From positions 1 through 34,341 of the forward strand of contig VEPJ01000099.1 of assembly GCA_012026925.1 (NCBI GenBank): a stretch of 34,341 nt of DNA, in the 5' to 3' direction. This document shows, in pieces, positions 16,503-24,287 of the stretch. The position numbers and the translations under genes are program-made. The stretch is from Gammaproteobacteria bacterium. GTDB lineage: Bacteria > Pseudomonadota > Gammaproteobacteria > Steroidobacterales > Steroidobacteraceae. Position 1 is the first letter of the stretch. The number at the start of each line of letters is the position of its first letter. The notes beneath the pieces were generated by a model, which did not search any database, had not been told where the DNA came from, and saw only the letters and a list, made by a program, of their open reading frames with translations.

Positions 16503-17273
16503 TTGAAATACGCATGTGTGCTCGTCGCGGCGGCCGTCGCTGCCGGTGTGACCGCGGCGAAGGCCGATGAACCGACCGCCCGGCAGATCGTCGAGCGCGT
16601 TCACGCCGCCGCGGGTGGCGATGCCTGGCTCAAGGCCGGCACCAACGGCATGCGCGGCGACGCCACGCTGTGCCGCGACGGCGACCCGAACCGCTGCGTG
16701 CACGCGGACCGGTACGTCATGTACCGCGTCTACCCGACCGAACTGGCGCACGGGGCGCACGCCGGGAGCGGCAAGTTCCGCCTCGACGCGTACGACGGCG
16801 ACAAGGTGCTGTTCGAGGTGTCGTTCGACGGGACACGTTCATACGACCAGAACGGGCCGCTGCCACCCGAGCGCGCAACGAGCGACGAGATGAGTGCGTT
16901 CGGCTTCAGCGCCATCCGCTTCGCGTTGCAGCCGGGGTTCGAGGTCGAGCGCCTCGCGGACGACGAGGTCCAGGGTCGCCCGAGTTACTTCGTCCGCGTG
17001 AAGGATCCGTCGGGCACCCGCACCCTGTTCGGCGTCGACAAGCAGGACTTCAAGGTCCTCTCCGCGCAGTGGCAGACCACCAGGGGCTGGCACACGCGCC
17101 TGTACTCGGACTTCTACGCTCTCGAGGGCTCCGGCTTCGTGCAGCCCGGACGGGTCAGGCACTTTTACGACGGCGTGAAAACCGTGGATATCCACTGGCG
17201 GTCGGCCGAGATCGGGCAGCCCATCCCGGACTCCACTTTCGTGCTCGGCCCGGGCGTAAAATCGCACGATTGA
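16503..17273 (+). CDS. Periplasmic LolA-like protein of unknown function
   Basis: I start this 256-residue protein at TTG 16503, which follows GGAGGTG (16492-16498) and gives a clear signal peptide: MKYACVLVAAAVAAGVTAAKA, cleaved before DEP. An ATG at 16470 is in frame but lies inside the MFS gene and spoils the signal sequence. After the signal, a helix (TARQIVERVHAAAGGDAWL) leads into alternating beta strands with FEVSFDGTRSYDQNG and LFGVDKQDFKVLSAQW. This resembles the LolA/LppX-type half-barrel of periplasmic lipid or lipoprotein carriers. The fold is inferred from pattern, not alignment. Two cysteines (in LCRDGDPNRC) may form a disulfide. The amidohydrolase gene follows after 21 bases. 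Confidence 0.7.
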   Translation: MKYACVLVAAAVAAGVTAAKADEPTARQIVERVHAAAGGDAWLKAGTNGMRGDATLCRDGDPNRCVHADRYVMYRVYPTELAHGAHAGSGKFRLDAYDGDKVLFEVSFDGTRSYDQNGPLPPERATSDEMSAFGFSAIRFALQPGFEVERLADDEVQGRPSYFVRVKDPSGTRTLFGVDKQDFKVLSAQWQTTRGWHTRLYSDFYALEGSGFVQPGRVRHFYDGVKTVDIHWRSAEIGQPIPDSTFVLGPGVKSHD

Positions 17274-17294
17274 GTCCTCACCGGGGGTTCCCGT

Positions 17295-18767
17295 ATGGCT
17301 GTCGCGAAGAAGTACGACCTGCTCGTCAAGAATGTCCGCATCGTCCGGCCGGGCAAGACCTCGGTGCAGAAGGGCGACATCGCCGTCGCCGACGGCAAGT
17401 TCGCGCGCGTCGGGCGCGACATCCCCGCGACGGATGCGCGCAAGGTCGTGGACGGGAAGAACCTGCTCGCGCTCCCGGGCGTCGTGGACCCGCACATGCA
17501 CACCGGGATCTATTCGCCGCTCGCGGAGGACGCGATCACCGAGAGCCGCGCGGCGGCGCAGGGCGGCGTCACCTCGAGCATCAACTACTTCCGCACGGGC
17601 CAGTACTACCTGAACAAGGGCGGCGCCTACGCCGACTTCTATCCCGAAGTTCTGGCAATCTCCGCAGGCCGCTTCCATGTCGACTACGCCTACCACCTCG
17701 CGCCGATGGACCGCGGCCACATCGACGAGATCCCGATGCTGGTCGAGAAGCACGGCGTCACGTCGTTCAAGATCTACATGTTCTACGGCGGCTACGGTCT
17801 GCACGGTGCGTCGAGCCACCAGCACGAGTTCCTGATGATCGACGAGGACGAGAAGTACGACGTCGCGCACTTCGAGTTCATCATGCGCGGCCTGCAGCGC
17901 GCGATGGAGCAGTTCGAGGACCGTCGCGACAACATCAGCCTGAGCCTGCACTGCGAGACGGCCGAGATCATGGCGGCGTACACGAAGCTCGTGCAGCGCG
18001 AAGGAAAGCTCTCGGGCCTGAAGGCGTACAGCGCCGCGCGCCCGCCGCACTCGGAAGGCCTCGCGATCTGCGTCGCTTCCTACCTCGCGAACGAGACCAA
18101 CTGCGTCAACATCAACCTTCTGCACCTGACGTCGCGCAAGGCGGTCGAGGCGGCGTTGAAGATGGCGAGGGCATTTCCGCACGTGAACTTCCGCCGCGAA
18201 GTCACGGTCGGGCACCTCGTGCTCGACTACGATGCGCCGACCGGCGTCCTGGCCAAGGTGAACCCGCCGATCCGCTCGCGCGCAGACGTCGAGTTCCTCT
18301 GGGACGCCGTGCTCGACGGCAAGATCGACTGGGTCTGCAGCGACCACGCGTGCTGCCGGCACGAGATGAAGGTCGACGCGAAGCAGCCGGGCGAGGTATT
18401 CCTCGGCAAGTCCGGTTTCGGCGGGACGGAGTACCTGCTGTCCGGCATCGCGAGCGAGGGCCGCAAGCGCGGCCTGTCCTGGAATCGCATCGCGGAGCTC
18501 ACCTCGTGGAATGCCGCGCAGCGCTTCGGGCTGACGCGCAAGGGCGACATCGCGCCCGGGCTGGACGCGGACCTCGTGCTGTTCGATCCCGACAGGACGT
18601 TCGTGGTGCGCGCGGCGGACGCCGAGTCGTCGCAGGGTTACACGCCGTTCGAGGGCCAGGAACTCACCGGCAAGGTCGTGAGCACGTACCTGCGCGGGAA
18701 CCTGATCTACGACAAGGGCAGGATCGTCGGGCCCCCGATCGGGCGGTATCTCCGTCGACCGTATTGA
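17295..18767 (+). CDS. Hydantoinase/dihydropyrimidinase-like amidohydrolase
   Basis: This 490-residue enzyme of the cyclic-amidohydrolase branch has a complete binuclear metal site: His67 and His69 (DPHMHTG), the lysine that becomes carbamylated Lys159 (SFKIYMFYGG), His219 (LHCE), His277 (LLHLTS) and Asp350 (VCSDHACC). Length and the C-terminal beta sandwich (GDIAPGLDADLVLFDP) fit dihydropyrimidinases, hydantoinases and allantoinases. The PHMHTG form and FYGGYGLHG stretch differ from classical enzymes, so the substrate, presumably a cyclic amide, is uncertain. No signal peptide, so cytoplasmic. It follows a periplasmic protein and an MFS carrier that could feed it. The gene is followed by a 226-base spacer. 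Confidence 0.88.
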   Translation: MAVAKKYDLLVKNVRIVRPGKTSVQKGDIAVADGKFARVGRDIPATDARKVVDGKNLLALPGVVDPHMHTGIYSPLAEDAITESRAAAQGGVTSSINYFRTGQYYLNKGGAYADFYPEVLAISAGRFHVDYAYHLAPMDRGHIDEIPMLVEKHGVTSFKIYMFYGGYGLHGASSHQHEFLMIDEDEKYDVAHFEFIMRGLQRAMEQFEDRRDNISLSLHCETAEIMAAYTKLVQREGKLSGLKAYSAARPPHSEGLAICVASYLANETNCVNINLLHLTSRKAVEAALKMARAFPHVNFRREVTVGHLVLDYDAPTGVLAKVNPPIRSRADVEFLWDAVLDGKIDWVCSDHACCRHEMKVDAKQPGEVFLGKSGFGGTEYLLSGIASEGRKRGLSWNRIAELTSWNAAQRFGLTRKGDIAPGLDADLVLFDPDRTFVVRAADAESSQGYTPFEGQELTGKVVSTYLRGNLIYDKGRIVGPPIGRYLRRPY

Positions 18768-18840
18768 CGCGGCCGTCCCGCGGCGATTCCAGTCGGGGAT
18801 ATCCCGGCGGGACGCCGCAAGTACGTCCGTGTAGGCTCCG

Positions 18841-18861
18841 CGCGCGACGTCCTGTCGCGCG
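18841..18861. repeat. GC-rich hairpin in the spacer after the amidohydrolase gene
   Basis: Arms CGCGCGAC (18841-18848) and GTCGCGCG (18854-18861) are perfect complements around a five-base loop. There is no T-run, so this is not a standard intrinsic terminator; it could slow polymerase or act in the RNA. The same spacer contains a ten-base palindrome GGGATATCCC at 18796-18805. The spacer (18768-18993) has no convincing ORF, and a promoter for the peroxiredoxin gene presumably lies in its AT-richer right end. Confidence 0.4.
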
Positions 18862-18993
18862 ACGGCCCGCCGGAATACCCCCGACCGGAACCCCGTGCGC
18901 GCTGACCGGCCGCGCGCGAATCCGGTACGCGCAGCCGACCGAACCGCTGGTACCATTCTTTTTTCTTTCGACCGTTCCCTGGAGGCGAAGAAC

Positions 18994-19476
18994 ATGACGA
19001 TCAAGGTTGGCGACAAGCTGCCGTCCGGCGCATTCACCACCCCCGGCCCGGAAGGCCCGCAGAAGCTCACGACCGACCAGCTGTTTGCCGGCAAGAAGGT
19101 CGTGCTTTTCTCGGTACCGGGCGCGTTCACGCCGACCTGCGACGCGCGTCACCTGCCGGGCTTCATCCAGCACGCGGCCGACTTCAAGGCCAAGGGCATC
19201 GACACCGTCGCGTGCATGGCGGTGAACGACGTGTTCGTGATGAAGGCGTGGGCCAAGGCGTCGGCGGTCGAGGACAAGGTGCTGATGCTCGCGGACGGCA
19301 ACGCGGAGTACTCGAAGGCGCTCGGCCTCGAGATGGACGCCACGGGCTTCGGCATGGGTATCCGCGGCAAGCGCTTCGCGCTCGTCGCAGACAACGGCGT
19401 CGTGAAGGGCCTGTTCGTCGAGGGTCCGGGCGAGTTCAAGGTGTCGAGCGCAGAGCACGTCCTGGGCCAGCTCTAG
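18994..19476 (+). CDS. Peroxiredoxin, Prx5 type
   Basis: This 160-residue peroxiredoxin reduces peroxides through its peroxidatic cysteine Cys49 in PGAFTPTC, followed by HLPGF; both are hallmarks of the Prx5 (AhpC/TSA, redoxin) group. The only other cysteine is Cys74 in VACMAVND, also typical of Prx5. The protein has no added glutaredoxin domain, so reduction must come from thioredoxin or glutathione systems elsewhere. Start is ATG 18994 with GGAGG nine bases upstream; the frame is open further 5' but the extension does not fit the family. The stop codon directly abuts the start of the oxidoreductase gene. Confidence 0.95.
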   Translation: MTIKVGDKLPSGAFTTPGPEGPQKLTTDQLFAGKKVVLFSVPGAFTPTCDARHLPGFIQHAADFKAKGIDTVACMAVNDVFVMKAWAKASAVEDKVLMLADGNAEYSKALGLEMDATGFGMGIRGKRFALVADNGVVKGLFVEGPGEFKVSSAEHVLGQL

Positions 19477-20484
19477 TTGCTCAACCGTCGCATCACGTTC
19501 GCGCGCATCCCGCGCGGCCTGCCCGTGCCCGAGGATTTTTCCCGGGACGCGGTCGAGGTCGCGCGGCCCGCTGCGGGCCAGTTCCTGTCGAGGACCCTGT
19601 GGCTGTCCCTCGACCCGTACCTGCGCAACGTGATGAAGGGGCACCCGCTCTACGGGGTGCCGTTGCGTCCGGGGGACGCGATGTACGGCGAGACGGTTGC
19701 CGAGGTCGTCCAATCGCTGCACCCGGCGTTCTCCGCGGGTGAGTTCGTCGTCGTGAAGAACGGGTGGCAGGAATATGCGCTGTCGGACGGGCAGGGCGTC
19801 CGCAAGGTGGACCCGAAGCTCGCGCCGCTATCGACGGCCCTGGGCGTGCTGGGAATGCCTGGGCTCACCGGATATGCCGGGCTCGTCTACCTCGCGGAAC
19901 CGAGGCCCGGTGAAACCGTCGTCGTGTCGGCGGCGACGGGACCGGTGGGGAGCACCGTGGGCCAGGTCGCGCGACTGGTGGGCGCGCGAGCCGTCGGAAT
20001 CGCGGGTAGTGACGAGAAGTGCCGTTATGCGGTCGAGGAACTCGGTTTCGAGGCCTGCGTCAATTACCGGTCCGGCGACCTGCGCGAGCTCCTCAAGCAG
20101 GCCTGCCCGGCCGGCATCGACGTCTACTTCGACAACGTCGGCGGCGACGTGCTCGCTGCGGCCCTGGGCAATCTCTCCATCCACGCGCGCATCGTGCTCT
20201 GCGGAATGGTCGGCGCCTACAGCATGGACTCGCCGCCGCCGGGTCCGTTCCTCGGGCCCGTCGTCACGGCTCGAGCCACCGTCCGTGGGCTCGTCGTCTA
20301 TGACCACCTGCAGCGCCTGCCGGAGCTGCAGCGGGTCGTGGGGCGGTGGATCAATGAAGGCCGCTTCCGCTACCGCGAGGACGTGACGGAAGGCCTCGAG
20401 AACGCGCCGGCAGCCTTCTGCCGTCTCATGCGCGGCGAGAATTTCGGCAAGTCGCTCGTGCGCGTCGCGCCAGCGTCCGGTTGA
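19477..20484 (+). CDS. NADP-dependent oxidoreductase, MDR family (leukotriene B4 dehydrogenase-like)
   Basis: This 335-residue zinc-independent medium-chain reductase probably reduces the double bond of alpha,beta-unsaturated ketones or aldehydes with NADPH. Signatures are LWLSLDPYLRNVM, MPGLTGYAGL, the cofactor loop SAATGPVGSTVGQVARL (151-167), GSDEKCRYAVEELGF, and IDVYFDNVGGDVL. The start must be TTG 19477, immediately after the peroxiredoxin TAG, because LNRRITFARIPRGLPVPEDF is the expected family N-terminus; the next possible starts remove it. The pairing suggests a joint role in dealing with peroxides and reactive carbonyls from lipid oxidation, which is inference. Confidence 0.93.
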   Translation: MLNRRITFARIPRGLPVPEDFSRDAVEVARPAAGQFLSRTLWLSLDPYLRNVMKGHPLYGVPLRPGDAMYGETVAEVVQSLHPAFSAGEFVVVKNGWQEYALSDGQGVRKVDPKLAPLSTALGVLGMPGLTGYAGLVYLAEPRPGETVVVSAATGPVGSTVGQVARLVGARAVGIAGSDEKCRYAVEELGFEACVNYRSGDLRELLKQACPAGIDVYFDNVGGDVLAAALGNLSIHARIVLCGMVGAYSMDSPPPGPFLGPVVTARATVRGLVVYDHLQRLPELQRVVGRWINEGRFRYREDVTEGLENAPAAFCRLMRGENFGKSLVRVAPASG

Positions 20485-20490
20485 AGCGGC

Positions 20491-22164
20491 TCAGGCCAGG
20501 AACCCGCGCAGCAATTCGGCGCGTTCGCGGATCGACGCCGGGCGTGGGGCGATCCGCCCATCCGGCAGGCGCTTGATCAGTCGGCGCGTGCCGCGATACC
20601 GAACGTCGATCTCGTCGTGCAACAGGAGCACGGGCTGCTTCACCGCGGGGGCCAGTTCGCGTACGGCCGCCGCGAGTGCGGCCCGCGCCGCGTCGCCGTA
20701 GCTGGGCAACTGCTTCGCCACGTCCACCAGCACGGACTGCAGTCGAGCCGGATCGAGGTCGGGGTCGCGCTTGCGGACGGCCGCGACGGATCGATCGAAC
20801 CACGGCCAGCTCACTTCCGCGCTCCGCAACTGGTGCCAGATCTGGTGCAGGTACGCGCCGTGCCGATCCGGCGCGATGGGCGGGCAATAGTGGCGCAGCA
20901 ATGCACCGCGCTCACGGGTGCGCACCCACGGCACTGCGTCGAGCACGAGCCGGCGGACCTGCGCCGGGCGGTGGGCGGCGAGCGCGATGGCGAACGGCGT
21001 GCTGAGTCCCTCGGCGACCACGTCGACTGCCGGGTGTCCCAGTTGCTCCAGCATTTCGCCCAGCAGGACCACGTACGCGCCCAGGCTCGGGCTTAGCAGC
21101 GGTTGTGACTCGCCGAGGCCCGGAAGGTCCGGGGTCACCACGCGCCGATCGGTGGCGAGCAGCGAGGCGAGTCCTGCCATCCCGGCGGACGAGCCGGGGA
21201 CGTCGTGCAGGAGCAGCACGGGCGTGCCGCCCCTGCCGCGCAGCCTCGCACGGACCTGCCCGTGGACGAAGCCGAGATAACGCTGCTCCTCCGCAGCTGG
21301 CGCCGGTTCGGCGGGAGGGGGCGGCGACCATTGCGACGCCGGCAGCCGGGCCGACCGGAGCAGTTCGAGGAGGCGCAGGCGCCATGCCGCGCCTTCGCCG
21401 GGAATGCGCTCGACGCGGCATGCGGCCGGCAGGGGCCGCGGCAGGCGATCGAGGAAGCCGTACAGCACGTCGTCCTCGCGGCACATGAAGACGGCCGGCG
21501 AACGGAGCGCGCGAATTGCGGGCATGGCGTCGAAGCGCATCGCCGCGCCGTAGGCGCCAGTCCAGTTCGCCCCCGCCATCAGGACGTCGGTGGCGTATTC
21601 GTGCAGACCCGCGTCGTCCGGCAGGGCCATCGCCAGGCGCGTCTGCGCCCGGCGGTCGAACCAGGGGAAGAAGCGGTGGAAATCGAGGATCCTCGACCAA
21701 AGGCGCGCGAGGTGCGATCCGTCCGCGGCCGGCTCGAAAGCCTGCAGGTAGGCGCTCAGGAAATCCGGTGACGGCGGACTGTCGGGGAGGGCCAGCCCGT
21801 CCATCAGGGTCAGCGCCGCCCGCCCCGGGTGATCCACCGCGAACTGCAGGGCAATCTTGGAACTCGTGTGGAAGCCGTAGACGGCGCAGCGTTCGAGCCC
21901 CAGGGCAGAGAGGGTTTCGGCGAGAGCCCGGGAGTATTCGCCGATCGACGACTGTCCAACCGGCAAGGGACTGGAGTTCCCATAACCCGGCGTGTCGAGC
22001 GCAATCACCGTGAAGTACTCGCCGAGCCATTCGAGGTTCGGCAGGTGCAGGACCGAGGACCGCGGCGAATCGTGCAGCATCACCACGACGGGGCCCTTGC
22101 CGCCGTAGCGGAAATGCGCCTGCCCGTGCGGCACCGAAACGAATCCTTTGGCTGTCAGGCCCAC
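20491..22164 (-). CDS. Tandem alpha/beta-hydrolase-fold protein, both nucleophile positions non-serine
   Basis: The protein has 557 residues from GTG 22164, with GGAGG six bases upstream. It contains two homologous alpha/beta-hydrolase domains (about 1-275 and 295-557) joined by a Pro/Ala-rich linker. Both repeat the same blocks: HGQ (13-15, 301-303), LHDxPxSS (30-37, 319-326), D-x-PG-x-G-x-S (57-64, 346-353) and PWFDR in the cap region. At the nucleophile elbow, domain 1 reads YGFHTSSKIA, placing His99 where Ser is usual; domain 2 reads VAEGLSTPFA, placing Gly386 or Glu385 there. No signal peptide, so cytoplasmic. Classical serine-hydrolase catalysis looks impossible. A binding, scaffold or unusual catalytic role is open. 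It ends six bases from the convergent MDR gene and is divergent from the secretion operon. Confidence 0.85.
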   Translation of the reverse strand: MGLTAKGFVSVPHGQAHFRYGGKGPVVVMLHDSPRSSVLHLPNLEWLGEYFTVIALDTPGYGNSSPLPVGQSSIGEYSRALAETLSALGLERCAVYGFHTSSKIALQFAVDHPGRAALTLMDGLALPDSPPSPDFLSAYLQAFEPAADGSHLARLWSRILDFHRFFPWFDRRAQTRLAMALPDDAGLHEYATDVLMAGANWTGAYGAAMRFDAMPAIRALRSPAVFMCREDDVLYGFLDRLPRPLPAACRVERIPGEGAAWRLRLLELLRSARLPASQWSPPPPAEPAPAAEEQRYLGFVHGQVRARLRGRGGTPVLLLHDVPGSSAGMAGLASLLATDRRVVTPDLPGLGESQPLLSPSLGAYVVLLGEMLEQLGHPAVDVVAEGLSTPFAIALAAHRPAQVRRLVLDAVPWVRTRERGALLRHYCPPIAPDRHGAYLHQIWHQLRSAEVSWPWFDRSVAAVRKRDPDLDPARLQSVLVDVAKQLPSYGDAARAALAAAVRELAPAVKQPVLLLHDEIDVRYRGTRRLIKRLPDGRIAPRPASIRERAELLRGFLA

Positions 22165-22227
22165 CTGCACCCTCCAATCCGCGCAGCGATAGGGTATATT
22201 TCCCCTAATTTTTCCGAAACTTACAGC
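22165..22227. promoter_or_regulatory. AT-rich divergent promoter region between hydrolase and gspG
   Basis: This 63-base gap separates two divergent genes and holds the only notably AT-rich island nearby (about 22190-22222). TATATT at 22195-22200 is the best -10 candidate on the plus strand, but I cannot find a matching -35 box, so an activator or other sigma factor may be needed. The minus-strand GGAGG for the hydrolase gene lies at 22171-22175. The gspG start has no clear Shine-Dalgarno sequence. Transcription of the whole secretion operon most likely begins here. Confidence 0.4.
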
Positions 22228-22635
22228 ATGAACCAACGAACACGCCTGCACGGCGGTTTTACGCTGATCGAACTCCTGATCGTCATCGTCATCCTGGGCC
22301 TGCTCTTGTCCCTGGTCGCCCCGACGATGTTCTCCAAGGTGAGTTCGTCGCAGCGCAAGACGGCCATGGCGCAGATGCAGATGCTGGCGACGTCGCTCGA
22401 CACCTACCGGCTCGACCTCGGCGATTATCCGCCCAATCTGCAGGAATTGCGGCAGAGCACGCGGCCGGGATGGGACGGCCCTTACCTGCCGCGCGACATC
22501 CCGCTCGATCCCTGGGGCCACCCCTACCAGTACAAGGTGCCCGGCGACAAAGGGCAGCCGTACGGTCTCATGAGCTTCGGCAAGGACGGCAGCCCGGGCG
22601 GCGAGGGCGACGCCGCGGACATCGTCTTCCAATGA
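22228..22635 (+). CDS. gspG: Type II secretion major pseudopilin GspG
   Basis: This 135-residue prepilin is the main building block of the periplasmic pseudopilus. The class III signal peptide is MNQRTRLHGG, cut before Phe11; Glu15 is the conserved +5 glutamate, followed by the hydrophobic helix IVIVILGLLLSLVAPTMF. The globular part has the GspG-specific features: LDTYRLDLGDYPP, GWDGPYLPRDIPLDPWGHPYQY, and a C-terminal calcium-site loop around SFGKDGSPGGEGDAADI. It is the first gene of the operon, ahead of gspE, unlike most systems where G follows F. It overlaps gspE by four bases (ATGA). Confidence 0.97.
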   Translation: MNQRTRLHGGFTLIELLIVIVILGLLLSLVAPTMFSKVSSSQRKTAMAQMQMLATSLDTYRLDLGDYPPNLQELRQSTRPGWDGPYLPRDIPLDPWGHPYQYKVPGDKGQPYGLMSFGKDGSPGGEGDAADIVFQ

Positions 22636-24287
22636 GTGCCCTCGCGGCGCTGCTGTCGGACTTCGGCGTGGGCGCGGCGGACCTCGACAAGGCCCGCGCG
22701 TACCAGCAGAAGTACGGCGGGCGCATGGAGCAGATCCTGGTCAACATGGGCAGCCTGTCCGCGGACGCGCTGCCGGAGATCTACGGCCGCCTCCTGCAGG
22801 CACCGGTGCTGCCCGCCCGCTTTGCCGCGGGCTGGGAGCCGCCCGCCGGATTCGAAGAGCTGCCGATCGATTTCCTGCTCGAGCGCGGCTGGCTGCCGGT
22901 GGAACGCCAGGACGGCCGCTGGGTGTTCGCCGCCTGCGCGCCGCTCGACCTCGAGGTGAACGAGTGGCTCGGCGCGAAGTCGGTGCCGTACGAACTGCGT
23001 CTCGTGAGCGAGGAGCAGTTCGACGCGCTTAAGGCGAGACTCGGGCGCCGGCAGGAAGCCACCGCGGAGGCCAGCCTGAGCTCGGTCGAGGAAGGGCGCC
23101 TGCGCGAACTCGCGTCCGAGGCCCCGACGGTCAACCTGCTCAACACGCTGATCGGCCGCGCGCTGAAGCAGGGCGCCTCCGACATGCACATCGAGCCGCA
23201 GGGTGCGCGGGCGAGGGTGCGCTTCCGCATCGACGGCGTGCTGCACGAGGTGGACTCGATCGCGCCTGCGATGGTCCTGCCGGTGATCACGCGCCTCAAG
23301 ATCCTCGCCGGCATGGACATCGGCGAGCGGCGGCGCCCCCAGGACGGCAAGATCGACCTGCGCGTCGCGGGCGAGGACATCGACATCCGCGTGTCCGCGC
23401 TGCCCGTGACCGACGGCGAGAGCGCGGTGATGCGCTTCCTGCGCAAGGGTGCGCTGGTCTACGACATGAAGCTGCTCGGCATGTCTGCGGACGTCGAGGC
23501 GCGCGTGCTGGAGGACCTCGAGGTGACGGCCGGGGTCATACTGCTCACCGGGCCGACGGGCTCGGGCAAGACGACGACGCTCTACACTTTCCTGTCGCGC
23601 CTCAACAGTCCCGAGGTGAAGATCATCACGCTCGAGGACCCGGTCGAGTACCAGCTCGCCGGCGTCAACCAGGTGCAGGTGCAGCCCGGCATCGGCTTCG
23701 ATTTCGCCACGGGCCTGCGCAGCATCGTGCGCCAGGACCCGGACATCATCATGGTCGGCGAAATCCGCGACCGCGAGACCGCGGCGATCGGCATGCAGTC
23801 CGCGCTGACCGGTCACCTCGTCTTCTCGACGGTGCACACGAACGACGCGCCGAGCGCCTACACGCGATTGCTCGACCTCGGCGTCGAGGAGTACCTGCTC
23901 AATGCGGCATTGCGCTCGATCGTCGCGCAACGGCTCGCGCGCCGCCTCTGCCCGCAGTGCGCCGTTCCGCATCCCGAGGCCGATGCCCTGATGGATCGGC
24001 TCGAGTTGCGCCGGTTTGCGGAGCACGTGGGCATCGCGGACCCGCGCCTCATGGACGCTCATGGCTGCGACGCGTGTGGCCACACCGGCTATCGCGGGCG
24101 CATGGCGGTGGTCGAGTACCTGCGTTGCGACGAGGGCATCAAGGCGCTCGACGTCGGCCCGCATTTCCTCGCCGAGGCGCGCCGTTACTGCGACTCCCAG
24201 GGCTGGCGCTCCCTGCGCGAGGACGGTTACCTCAAGGCGCTCCAGGGTCTCACGACGCTCGAGGAAGTGCTGCGAGTGGCTGGCTGA
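22632..24287 (+). CDS. gspE: Type II secretion ATPase GspE
   Basis: This 551-residue hexameric ATPase powers pseudopilus assembly from the cytoplasmic face. Order of parts: an N1 domain (about 1-140), N2 domain with ASDMHIEP (182-189) and the IDGVLHEVD strand, Walker A GPTGSGKT (307-314), Asp box around ITLEDPVEYQ (332-341), Walker B DIIMVGEIRD (371-380), His box TGHLVFSTVHTND, and a zinc-binding four-cysteine knob (Cys440, 443, 479, 482). The four cysteines support a secretion ATPase rather than PilT. Starts on an ATG that overlaps the gspG stop and ends in TGATG with gspF. Confidence 0.96.
   Translation: MSALAALLSDFGVGAADLDKARAYQQKYGGRMEQILVNMGSLSADALPEIYGRLLQAPVLPARFAAGWEPPAGFEELPIDFLLERGWLPVERQDGRWVFAACAPLDLEVNEWLGAKSVPYELRLVSEEQFDALKARLGRRQEATAEASLSSVEEGRLRELASEAPTVNLLNTLIGRALKQGASDMHIEPQGARARVRFRIDGVLHEVDSIAPAMVLPVITRLKILAGMDIGERRRPQDGKIDLRVAGEDIDIRVSALPVTDGESAVMRFLRKGALVYDMKLLGMSADVEARVLEDLEVTAGVILLTGPTGSGKTTTLYTFLSRLNSPEVKIITLEDPVEYQLAGVNQVQVQPGIGFDFATGLRSIVRQDPDIIMVGEIRDRETAAIGMQSALTGHLVFSTVHTNDAPSAYTRLLDLGVEEYLLNAALRSIVAQRLARRLCPQCAVPHPEADALMDRLELRRFAEHVGIADPRLMDAHGCDACGHTGYRGRMAVVEYLRCDEGIKALDVGPHFLAEARRYCDSQGWRSLREDGYLKALQGLTTLEEVLRVAG

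Noticed and set aside
16839-19130. 763-codon minus-strand open frame opposite the LolA-like, amidohydrolase and peroxiredoxin genes
   Set aside because: Same type of GC-driven shadow; all three plus-strand genes have clear motifs.
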